Of a DNA stretch of 58,241 nt, positions 45,984-56,100 are shown one piece after another; position 1 is the stretch's first letter, and every line of letters begins with the position of its first letter. Below the pieces are notes generated by a model. The model had not been told where the DNA came from. It did no database searches and worked only from the letters and a program-made list of their open reading frames with translations. The stretch lies in the NCBI GenBank assembly GCA_016179685.1, contig JACPCR010000115.1, positions 1 through 58,241 of the forward strand, given 5' to 3'. Both the position numbers and the translations under genes were made by a program. Origin of the DNA: Planctomycetota bacterium. GTDB taxonomy: Bacteria > Planctomycetota > PUPC01 > JACPCR01.

Positions 45984-48209
45984 ATGGCTACCGCATCGGA
46001 AACGACCCCGTCCCTCTTGACGTCCATCGAGCAGGCCATTCAGCGGAAAGATTACGAACAAGTGGAGCAGTGTTGGTTGCAGCTTGCCCAGACTCGTTCC
46101 CAGGACATCGATCTGTTTCTGGATTATTCCGACGAGATTTCGAAGGTCGGAGCGCCCTCCAGGGCATCCCTTCTCCTGCAGATGCTGGTGCCGGACTTGA
46201 TGTCCCAGAACGCCCATGTGGAGGCCTTCCGCATCCTCCGACATGCCGCGGAGCATACACCCGCCGACCGCGACGTTCGTGGACTGGTCCTCGAGTGTGT
46301 GCGGGAACTCTACAAGGATAATCCCTTCCTCGCCCGTGGCCTCGAGGTCTCCGGCCTGGACGACTCGGCTGACCTCCGCAAGGCCATCCAGGTTTTCGAA
46401 ACCTACCTGAGCGTCTCCACCGGGGCATATGTCTTTCACGAGGCCGGATGGGGCGTCGGGAAGATCGTCGAGTTCGACCCCGAAAAAAGCGAGGTGTACA
46501 TCGATTTCAGGACTCGAAAGAGGCATCGAATGGCCTTCTCGGCCATCGGGAAAATGGTCAAGCGCCTCGAGCCCGATCACTACCGCGTGCTGACCGAGTT
46601 CGACCCGGACCGTTTGAGGAATCTGGCCAAGTCGGATGCCGCAGAGTTCATCAAGAAAGTGGTGCGGGACGAGGGCCGCCCGTTGAATGTCCGTCAGATG
46701 AAGGCGCTGGTATCCGAGTCCATCGTCAGTCCTTCCGCCTGGTCCAAGTTCTGGTCCGATGCCAAGGCCAAGCTGAGGCGGGACCCGAGCGTCGCGCTGG
46801 GATCGGGGAACAACCCGACCATCGAGCTGCGCCGCGAGGCTCTCTCCTATGAAGAAGCCATGCTCCGGAAATACCGGGCCGCTCGGTCGCGGGACGAAAA
46901 GACACGTCTCGCCCGCGAGTGCCTCCAGCACCGCAACGAAGAGGAGTCGCCCCGCTTCTTCGCCCCTGTGATCGAGGAAATCCTGCCTCTCATAGGGTCG
47001 GAGCAACTGGACATCCCCGATCGGATCACCCTCCTCCTCCTGTGCCGCGAGGTGCAGAAGGCGCTGCCCAAGGCCATGGATGGCCGGACCCTCCCCTCGG
47101 CAGTCGATCTGCTTCGGCAGGTTTCCGACCCCGTGGGCCTCATCGAACGCATCCCGATCGGAGACTATCGGCGGGAGCTGGTCCCCCTTCTCCAAGAGTC
47201 CCTGGCGGACGCCTGGCCGGACTTCTACGAGAAGCTCCTCCTCTCTCGATGCAGTGATTTGTGGGACCTGGCCTACCGCGGGCTGGTCTCCCGGCAGCAC
47301 GGGGAACGTATCCGCAGGGCCTTCGCTGAGGTCTCACGGCTTCGGGACGAAAAGCCTGAGAACTTCGCCTGGTTCTGCCGGTCCGGGGTGATTGGACGCA
47401 TCAGCTCAGAAATCCTGGAACACTCCCGGGTGGACCTGTTCGAGAACCTGCTCATTCTTCTGGACAAGTTGGGGAGCGAGCGCGGCTCGGTGGATGTAGG
47501 CAAGGACGCCCGGGCACTGGCCAGCCTAGTCCGCCAGATTCTCTTCCATGAAATCGGCGACCTGATGAACAAAATCTTCGAGGAGGCCGGCCAGGAGCGG
47601 ACCCGCCACATGTTGACCCTGATCCTGCACAACCGGGGCCTGACGGAATATCAGAGGATATCGCTAGAGAGCCGGGCTTACGTGGTCTTCCCGAAGCTGG
47701 ACGTGGAGGAGAAGAAGCCTCACGAGGAGGAGCAGGTCATTTACGTCACCGAGCCGGGTCTCCGGAAGCAGCAGGACGAGTTGCAGAGGCTGATCCAGGT
47801 CGAGTTGCCGGGTGTGGCGCAGGAAATCGGCCGGGCGAAGGCGTTCGGCGACCTGAGCGAGAACGCCGAATATTCGGCGGCGCTGGAAAAACAGGCCCAG
47901 CTTGCTCAACGCGCCCAGGACATGCAGAAAGAAATCCAGAGCGCCAAGTTGATCGAGCCTTCCATGGTCCGGGACGACGAGGTCAGCATTGGAACTCGGG
48001 TGACCCTGCGCAACACGCAACGCGGCTTCCTCGAAACGTATACCATCCTGGGGCCCTGGGACGCCGATTTCGATCAGCACGTCATCTCTTATCGCGCCGC
48101 GGTCGCCCGGGGACTCCTGGGCCGCAGGAAGGGCGAAACGGTCGCCATCAGCCTTCCGGAAGGATCGGTCTCCTACGAAATCATGGCGATTGTCAAGGCT
48201 ATCGCGTGA
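45984..48209 (+). CDS. greA: Long-form transcription elongation factor GreA
   Basis: A 741-residue protein whose last 155 or so residues are a GreA factor: the coiled-coil N-domain with AKAFGDLSENAEYSAALEKQ (the Asp and Glu that stimulate RNA cleavage are present), then the FKBP-like domain (SIGTRVTLRN...GRRKGETVAISLPEGSVSYEI). Ordinary GreA has about 158 residues. The extra N-terminal part of about 580 residues is mostly helical, with a CarD-like GWGVGKIVEFDPEKSEVYIDF segment near residue 155. Long GreA forms occur in Spirochaetes and some Planctomycetes-related groups. AAGGAG lies at 45965-45970; GTG 45981 directly precedes the ATG. Its stop overlaps the mnmE start. Confidence 0.9.
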   Translation: MATASETTPSLLTSIEQAIQRKDYEQVEQCWLQLAQTRSQDIDLFLDYSDEISKVGAPSRASLLLQMLVPDLMSQNAHVEAFRILRHAAEHTPADRDVRGLVLECVRELYKDNPFLARGLEVSGLDDSADLRKAIQVFETYLSVSTGAYVFHEAGWGVGKIVEFDPEKSEVYIDFRTRKRHRMAFSAIGKMVKRLEPDHYRVLTEFDPDRLRNLAKSDAAEFIKKVVRDEGRPLNVRQMKALVSESIVSPSAWSKFWSDAKAKLRRDPSVALGSGNNPTIELRREALSYEEAMLRKYRAARSRDEKTRLARECLQHRNEEESPRFFAPVIEEILPLIGSEQLDIPDRITLLLLCREVQKALPKAMDGRTLPSAVDLLRQVSDPVGLIERIPIGDYRRELVPLLQESLADAWPDFYEKLLLSRCSDLWDLAYRGLVSRQHGERIRRAFAEVSRLRDEKPENFAWFCRSGVIGRISSEILEHSRVDLFENLLILLDKLGSERGSVDVGKDARALASLVRQILFHEIGDLMNKIFEEAGQERTRHMLTLILHNRGLTEYQRISLESRAYVVFPKLDVEEKKPHEEEQVIYVTEPGLRKQQDELQRLIQVELPGVAQEIGRAKAFGDLSENAEYSAALEKQAQLAQRAQDMQKEIQSAKLIEPSMVRDDEVSIGTRVTLRNTQRGFLETYTILGPWDADFDQHVISYRAAVARGLLGRRKGETVAISLPEGSVSYEIMAIVKAIA

Positions 48210-49588
48210 AGGCAGGCTACCACCTCGATGGGACCACCATTCTGGCCGCCGCTTCACCTCCGGGTCATGCCCAGCGGGGTATCCTGCGGTTGAGCGGACC
48301 CCGGAGCTGGCCGTGCGTTTCCGGCCTTGTCGGACTGAACACGCCCCCATCGCCTCGCCGCCTGCACCCCTGTCGTCTCCGATTGCCTCGGTTGGCCGCG
48401 ACCGTCCCAGCGCTGCTCGCCTGGATGCCCGCACCTCGCTCCTATACCCGTGAAGACGTCCTCGAAATTCATACCTTTGGATGTCCGGCGCTCCTCTCGT
48501 GCTTGACCGACGCCCTTCTCGCTCGGGGTGCCCTCCTCGCGGGGCCCGGGGAGTTTACGCGCCGCGCATTCCTCAACGGCCGAATCGACCTGACCCGAGC
48601 CGAGGCGGTGCTGGACCTGATTCGCGCTCGGGACGCTGCTGAGCATCGCCAGGCGTGTGAGCAGCTCCGGGGAACGCTTCACCGGAGCATCGCAGCCTGC
48701 CAGCAGAGGATTCTCCATGTCTGCGCCTTCGGCGAGGCCGCTATCGATTTCTCCGACCAGGATATCGAAGTGATCGATCCTGCCTGGGTCGAAGGCGAGA
48801 TCGGGAAAGCCCTGGCGGAGCTCGACGCCCTGCTGGAGGAATCCCAGGGCGACCGCGCCCGGCCCGAGGGCGTTCGTGTGCTCCTCTTCGGCCGGCCTAA
48901 TGTCGGCAAGTCCAGCCTTCTCAACGCCTTGGCGCGTCGGCCTGCTGCGCTCGTCTCGCCTTTCCCCGGCACCACACGCGACGGGTTCGAGATCATCCTC
49001 CAGCTTCGAGGCTTCCCCTTCCGCCTGCGCGATGCCGCGGGCGTGCGCGAGGCCCTCAGCCCGCCCGAGCAGGCCGGCATCCAGCGAGCACTCGAGGCCG
49101 TCGAGTCCGCCGACCTCATCCTTCTCGTCCTGGACGGCAGCCAGCCTGTCTCCTGCGATGACCGTTCGATGGCCGCCCGCGTCGATCCGGCCAGGACCCT
49201 CCTCGTCGTCAACAAGTCGGACCTTCCTGCCGGCATCCGGCTCGGGGACCTGCCGGCTGACCTGGAACGCCGCCCAAGCGTCCGCGTCAGTGCTCTCACC
49301 AGCGACGGCGTCGAGACACTGGTGGACGTGATGGTTCGGACCGTCGAAACAAGCTCCGCTTCCGCGCCGGGCCAGTCCTTCTGGATTCACGCTCGGCAGC
49401 GAGGCTGCCTGATGGCCGCTTCACGCTGCCTCCGCTCCGCACTGGCCTCCGCTCAATCCCAAACCGGCTTCGAGTTTGTCGCCCTGGACTTGCGTGAAGC
49501 TCTGCAACACCTCGGCGAGGTCGTCGGCGAGGTGGTCAACGACGACCTTCTCGACCTCATCTTCTCCAGGTTCTGTATCGGTAAATAG
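48206..49588 (+). CDS. mnmE: tRNA modification GTPase MnmE
   Basis: A 460-residue GTPase that, with MnmG, modifies wobble uridine 34 of tRNAs. The N-terminal tetrahydrofolate-binding domain has DGTTILAAASPPG and RGILRLSGP, with GPGEFTRRAFLNGRIDLTRAEAV in the helical part. The inserted G domain has FGRPNVGKSSLLNAL, PGTTRDGFE, DAAG and VVNKSDL. The C-terminus FCIGK is the invariant end with its catalytic cysteine. Length is normal. The ATG overlaps the greA stop by four bases, so the two genes are translationally coupled. Nothing unusual in motifs. Confidence 0.95.
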   Translation: MKAGYHLDGTTILAAASPPGHAQRGILRLSGPRSWPCVSGLVGLNTPPSPRRLHPCRLRLPRLAATVPALLAWMPAPRSYTREDVLEIHTFGCPALLSCLTDALLARGALLAGPGEFTRRAFLNGRIDLTRAEAVLDLIRARDAAEHRQACEQLRGTLHRSIAACQQRILHVCAFGEAAIDFSDQDIEVIDPAWVEGEIGKALAELDALLEESQGDRARPEGVRVLLFGRPNVGKSSLLNALARRPAALVSPFPGTTRDGFEIILQLRGFPFRLRDAAGVREALSPPEQAGIQRALEAVESADLILLVLDGSQPVSCDDRSMAARVDPARTLLVVNKSDLPAGIRLGDLPADLERRPSVRVSALTSDGVETLVDVMVRTVETSSASAPGQSFWIHARQRGCLMAASRCLRSALASAQSQTGFEFVALDLREALQHLGEVVGEVVNDDLLDLIFSRFCIGK

Positions 49589-49794
49589 GCCGGGAAGGCC
49601 CGGCTTCCTGCGAGCGTCAGCATCTCCCGGCGGGTTTCCTCCTTCTGAGAAACAGCCGGATAAAACCCTTCAGAACAATTACTGACGTTTTCTCCATTTT
49701 CGCAGTCTTGGGATTGGGGTGCCCCAAACGCAGAGTATTCCTTAGCCACCAGCGCGTAGAGACTTTCCCATAGCGAGGACACGAACCCAGGGAA

Positions 49795-50112
49795 CACCAC
49801 GGAGGACACGGAGGACGACACGGAGGGATTTTGATGAATACCTTTGCTGGTTTTCTCCGTGCTCTCCGTGCTCTCCGTGGTAAAAACGGTTTTTGTTTCT
49901 CTGCGAGGATGCAGCAAGCCGAAGGGAACACCACGGAGGACACGGAGGACACGGAGGGATTCTGATGAATGCCTTTGCTGGCTTTCTCCGTGCTCTCCGT
50001 GCTCTCCGTGGGTTCAAATGGCTTTCTCCGTGCTCTCCGTGCTCTCCGTGGTAAAAACGGCTTTCTCCGTGCTCTCCGTGCTCTCCGTGGTAAAAATGGC
50101 TTTCTCCGTGTT
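49795..50112. repeat. CACGGAG/CTCCGTG tandem repeat spacer
   Basis: Many copies of ACCACGGAGGACACGGAG and its reverse complement (TTTCTCCGTGCTCTCCGTG), with TAAAAACGG or TGAATGCC spacers. The left part has the repeats in one orientation and the right part in the other, with an intervening CTGCGAGGATGCAGCAAGCC segment. The whole thing forms an imperfect inverted-repeat spacer in 49589-50138 between mnmE and the giant gene. Its 49914-49932 part recurs inverted at 1-19. Frames across it encode repeated HGEHGE or VLSVLSV peptides and are not genes. Confidence 0.9.
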
Positions 50113-50138
50113 TGTGCCCGAAGACCAACGGTCTAACA

Positions 50139-53100
50139 ATGTCACCTATCCTTCTTGCCCTGTTGCTCTGTAATCCCGTCCTGCACGCCGAGACCTCACC
50201 TCGCGGGATGAAGCGGGCTACCATCGCCGACCTCGAGTCTGCCAAGACTGGTGTCCGAAAAGTAGACAATGCAATGGACAATGCAATGGATGAAATAGAG
50301 AAGAGTCTTGCACGCCGGGGCAAGGCTCTTTTCATCGATGGCTACCGAATCCTGCCGGGCCATGAAGGCCGCAGCGTGTTCGAGCACGAGGAAAAGGCGG
50401 TAGGACATCTCGAAGAGATACTCACGAAGCGGCATGCCTCTGGCGATACGCTGGATGCCGTGCAAGGTGTGGTGAACGACCTTGTGGAGGCAGACCGCCA
50501 GATCGCGGCCTTCTCGCTGGAAGCGGCCAGGGCGCTCCTGGCGACGGGCCAGGGCGACTCGAAACGATTCCAAAAGGCCGAGGACTTCTACCACCAGGGT
50601 GTGCTGGCCGTGGCGGGCGGGTCGGCCCGCAGGGCCATCCATGAATTTGAGAAGTCCTGGGAAGAGTCGCAGAAGGTGGTGAAGGATCACAACCTCTTCA
50701 TCGAGGCGTTCGAAGACGCGCCGGACCCGTTTTCGCCGAATGGAGACGGCTTCAAGGACGTGAATACACTGAGGGCCCGGTTTCTGGTGCAGCGTCGAGA
50801 GACGCTCGAGGACCGCGACAAAAATGATGACAGGGACGAAAATGATAAAAACAATAAGAGATTCGTCGTCGAGTTGGTTCTGAAGATCAGCGCGCCTGGC
50901 GACGCTGGCGTGGTGCGCGAGCTGCGCCAAAGGGCCAACGTGCCCCTGAATGCCACGGGGGACCGCGGCCCGATTGCCGTGGACGTCGAGGTCGCCTGGG
51001 ACGGACGAGACACCCGGGGCGGCACGCTGCCCGACGCCCGATATTCCTACGTGGTGCTGGGCCTTCTCATCCGGGAGAAGACCACTCCGAAAGACGGCGA
51101 GAAGGTCGTGGCCACGGCGTTTCCAGTGGTCGGCGAAATTGCTCTTGATAACACGGGTCCGGAAATTGTTGCACGAGCCGATCCGCCAGCAAACGAGCGC
51201 GGCTGGAATAACACGGACGTTTCGGTCACCTGGCTCGCCCAAGATGCCTTCTCACAAGTGGTCGAGGTCAGCCCGCCAGTGCTGCTCACACAGGAAGGCA
51301 GGGAGCAGCGGGTCGAGGGCTTCGCCGTAGATGCCGCCGGGAACAGGTCGTCGGCCGAGACATTCGTAAACATTGATGAGACAAGGCCTTCGGCGACCGC
51401 ATCCGTAACGCCGCAGTCGAACGCGCGGGGCTGGCATCGTACCACTCCGACGGTGACTATCGATGCCACTGACGCGCTTTCCGGAATTTTTGCGGTGACT
51501 CCGCCGCAAGTAGTGACGGAGGAAGGCGCTAACCAGAGGATTGTCGGCACGGCCGAGGACCTGGCTGGGAATACCACTGATGTGGAAATTTTTATCTCCT
51601 ATGACCACACACTACCACTCGCGCGTGTGGTGTTTGCGCCTGAGGCCAACGCGGCAGGATGGTGGCGACAGGATGTGCGCTTCAGCGTGGTCGCCGAAGA
51701 CGCGCTTTCAGGTATCGAGTCGGTATCACCGGACAAGCTGGTGACGGAGGAGGGCGTCAACCAGGTGGTCACAGGAGTCGCTACCGACGCCGCCGGAAAC
51801 TCCGTCGAGGTGCAGGCCGAATTCAGTCTTGATAAGACCGTCCCAGTGCTTGATGGATCGGTAACACCAAAGGCTAACTTATTTTCATGGAATAACTCAG
51901 ATACAACGGTCTCCTTCCAAGGCTCTGATGCGCTCTCTGGCCTGAAGGCCGTGACACCCGACACGGTCATCACGCAAGATGGCATTCACGCAGTCACCGG
52001 AACTGCCGAGGACGTGGCCGGAAACACCATTTCGAAGACGATCGTGGTGCGGTTGGACAAGGTCGGGCCGGAACTGGAGTCTGTGGTCACGCCGCAAGCG
52101 AATGCTCGAGGCTGGCATAACACAAGCCCAAGCATCCATTGGGTGGCCGAGGATAGCGGGTCTGGTATCAGGTCCGTGACACCGGACCAGGTGATCCGTA
52201 GCGAGGGTGCGAATCAGGTGGTGACGGGTATGGCAGAGGATTTTGCGGGCAATCGTGCAAGGTCTGAAATTACAATAAGTTATGATGCCTCTGGACCCGA
52301 TCTGACCGCGGTAGTCACGCCCGAAGCCAACTCGAAAAATTGGCATAAGACAGATCCGACCGTCCGCTTCCTGGCCTTCGATCGCCTATCCGGAATTGAA
52401 GCCGTCTCACCCGACGTCACCATCACCCAGGAAGGCTTCGCGCAACGGGTGTCCGGGTCGGCCACCGACGCGGCGGGAAACACCAGCACGACGGAAATCC
52501 TGATCAATCTTGATAAGACACCCCCGATTCCGGGTGTACAACTGCTCCCGGAACCCAATGCCGAGGGTTTCAATCAGTCGGATGTCACGGTGGTGTTTTC
52601 CGGGGCAGATGCCCTTTCGGGCGTGGACAGCGTCACACCCCCGGCCTACGTCACCACCGAGGGTGCTGGCCAGGTGTTCACTGGAATCGCTCAGGATCAG
52701 GCCGGGAACACCGCGAGCGTGCAGGCCGAGGTGAGCCTCGACAAGTCGGCCCCGAAAATTCAGGCTGTGGTGAATCCGCCCGCAAACGATCGGGGCTGGC
52801 ATCGGGCCGATCCGACGATTACCTTCACCGGCGAGGACTCGGGTAGCTCCGGCTTGAGGTCCGTCACGCCGCCCATCACGGTGACTGAAGAGGGGCCCGG
52901 CCAGGTCTTCACGGGCGTCGCTGAGGACCGAGCTGGAAACACCATAAGGGCCTCTGTCGTGGTCAATTTTGATAAGTCGCCGGGGAGCATTGTCGGCCGG
53001 ACCTTCCCTGACGCAAACGCGGCCGGCTGGCATCGTGAAGACACGGTTGTGCAATTTTTTGCCGGTGATGCCATGAGTGGCATAGAAAGCGTTACAGGCG

Positions 53101-56100
53101 ATACGGCCGTTACCCTCGAAGGCGCTAACCAGGCCATCACCGGCACGGCCGTCGACGCCAGTGGAAACATCGCCACCGCGGTCGTCACGGTCAGTTTGGA
53201 TAAGACGGGCCCAGACCTGACCGCTACGGTCACGCCTGCGGCAGCGGAGACGGGGTGGATTACTGCCTTCCCCACCGTGCACTACACCGCGACTGACCTC
53301 CTGTCTGGCGTGGCAGAGGTCAGCCCGGACGCGGAGGTCAGGACCGAAGGGGAGCAAACGGTAGTGGGGACCGCTCGTGACCGCGCTGGGAACACGAGCA
53401 CGGTCGAGACGATGCTGCGGGTCGATACCCTTGCGCCGGAGGCGGCCATGGAGTCGCCGGTCGAGGGCGTGGTGACGAACCAGGCAGCGACGCCGTTCGT
53501 TGCCCGGCTTCGGGACGCGACCAGCGGGCTGAACCTGGACACGCTGCGGCTGACCCTCGACGGCAACGTGGTGGCGGCGGAGGTCGGGAGTCCAGTTGCG
53601 AACGGGGTCGAGGTGTCCTTCACGCCGCCGGCGTCGCTTGGCCTGGGGCAGCACGTTTATGAGTTGAGGGTGAAGGACGCCGCGGGCAACGAGGCCATGG
53701 TCGCCCGAACTTTCACGGTCACCGCGGTCACGGTCCGCATCGATTTCCCGCCGGACGCTCTGGTGGTGACCTCGGGCCCCCTGACGGTCCGCGGCAGCAT
53801 CACCTCGACTCAGGGCGGCATCGAGCGCGTGACGCTGAACCGCGAGGAGTTGCCGCCGGGCCCGAGCTTCACCAGCACGGTGAACCTCCGGGAAGGCGTC
53901 AACACCCTCGTCGTGGCGGCGACCGACGCCTTCGGAAACGTCGGCACGGCCTACGCCAACGTCCTCCTCGATACCTTCGATCCGGCCATCAAGATCCATA
54001 CGCCCGAGTCCGGCCAGGTCGTTGCCTCGAGCCCCATCAGCGTCTCCGGCGTCGTGCATGACATCAAGGACGGCACGGTCAACGCCGAGGACGTGACGGT
54101 GACGGTCAACGGCGTGCCGGCTCAGGTATCGAACCGGCGATTCCTGGCGCAGGGCATCGTGCTCCAGGATGGCGAGAGCACCGTGACCGCGGTGGTGACG
54201 GACCGCGCGGGCCACTCGAGGTCGGACTCGGTGAGCGTCACCCTCGATACGACCGCGAGGCCCCGAATCCGGGTCGCCTCGGGCAACCACCAGTCCGCGA
54301 CCATCCTTACCACGCTGCCGCAGCCGCTCGCGGCGCTCTGCACGGACAAGGCGGGCCAGCCGGTCCCCGGCGTGCCCGTGGTCTTCCGCGTCAAGCTGAA
54401 CGACGGGACGCTCGATGCCGCGGAGGCGATCGAGCGCAACCGCACGCACCGTGCCATCGTCGTGGCCACGGACCAGGCCGGGCTGGCCCGCGTCAGCTTC
54501 CACATCGGAGGCCGCGCGGGGGCCGGCATCAATCGCGTCGAGGCCACCGCGGCCGGCTTCTTCGGGACCGCCCTCTTCTTCGCCACCGGCACGCCCGGCG
54601 ATCCGGCCAAGATCAACGTGCACGCCAACGAACGGCAGAACGGCATCCGGGGCGAGCCTGCGCCGATGCCGTTCACGGTCCTCGTGACGGACGAGGGACA
54701 CAACCCGGTCCGGGACGCCGCGGTCACCTTCCGGGTGACGCGGGGGAGTGGCGGCTTCAACGGCGCGACGCAGGTCACGGCGCGGACGGACACGAACGGG
54801 CATGCGACGGCGGTCTGGACGCTGGGGCCCGACGTGGGGCCGGACAGCCAGAAGATCGAGGCCAATTATGAAGGCTCGACGACGAATCCGGCCTCCTGCG
54901 TGGCGACCGTGTTCGAGCCGGGCCCGCCCGAAGAGACCCGCGTGTCGGGCGTCGTGGTGGACAACCAGAACGACCCGGTCCCCGGGGCGACCATGCAGAT
55001 CGGGGGCACGAATGCGACCGCGGTCACCGACGCCCACGGCCTCTTTACCATCGAAGACGCCCCGGTGGGCATGATCCGCCTGCTCCTTCATGCGAACACG
55101 ATCACGCGGCCCGGGAAGTGGTCCGACATGGAATACGACTTCTTCACGCTGCCGGGCGTGAACAACGACATCGGCATGCCCATCCTCATCCTGCCGCTGA
55201 ACGAGGGCCTGCTGTACGACGGCACCGAGGAGGTGAGGATCGCGCTCCCAAGGGTCGCAGGCTTGGAATTAAGGATTCCGCCGGGAACACGGACTGTTTT
55301 TCCGGACGGATCGACCTCCGGGAAAGTATCGGTCACACAGGTCCACTTCGACAAGGTGCCCATGGTGCCGGTCGACGGGGCGGCGCCGAGCCTCTTCATC
55401 ACCATCCAGCCCGCAGGCGTCCATTTCGATCCTCCGGCCCCCATCACCTATCCCAACGTCGATGGATACCGGCCGGGTCAGATCATCGACCTCTTCTCCT
55501 TCGATCACGACATCGGGCGCTTCGTGCCCATCGGCACGGGCTCGGTGACCGAGGACGCCGCGCTCGTCGAGTCGCATGCCGGATTCGGCATCATCAAGGG
55601 CGGGTGGCATCTGGGCGCGCTGCCCGCGCTCACGGGCGACGCCGCCTCCCTGTACCTGGCGGTGTCCAACACCCAGCCCCTCCCCGTCCGAAAGGGGAAG
55701 ACCGCCATCGTCAGCGCGGCCGGACTGCCTGACCGCGACAACGAGTACACGTGGACCTCGGCGCAGCCGGGCGTTGCAACGGTCACCCACGGACCCTGCA
55801 ACGATGCGCCCGCGTGTCTGGGCGAGGTGAAGGGCATCGAGACGGGCGAGGCCGACCTGATCGCGACGATGCGCAGCACGACGACGGGCCAGCAGGTGCA
55901 GGCCGCATGCAAGGTGCTCGTCTACGACGTGGACCTCGAAGCGGACTCGGACAACACCTGGGAAGACATGACGAGACCGTCGGAGCCCGACGGGTCCGAC
56001 GCGGAGGCGGAAGCGAGCGGCGTGGCCGTGGGCCTGGCGGACTTCGACCTCGACGGCGATGGAATCCTGGAAAAAGACAAGGCCAGCCTCGCACCCGGCG

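Noticed and set aside
49844..50173. Frames encoding VLSVLSV or HGEHGE peptide repeats
   Set aside because: They are translations of the CACGGAG spacer repeats in different frames and not proteins.
52407..55091. Long minus-strand frame of 894 codons
   Set aside because: It lies fully opposite the giant plus-strand Ig-repeat gene. The protein is Arg/Gly/His-rich with no domain, as expected from antisense of GC-rich codons.
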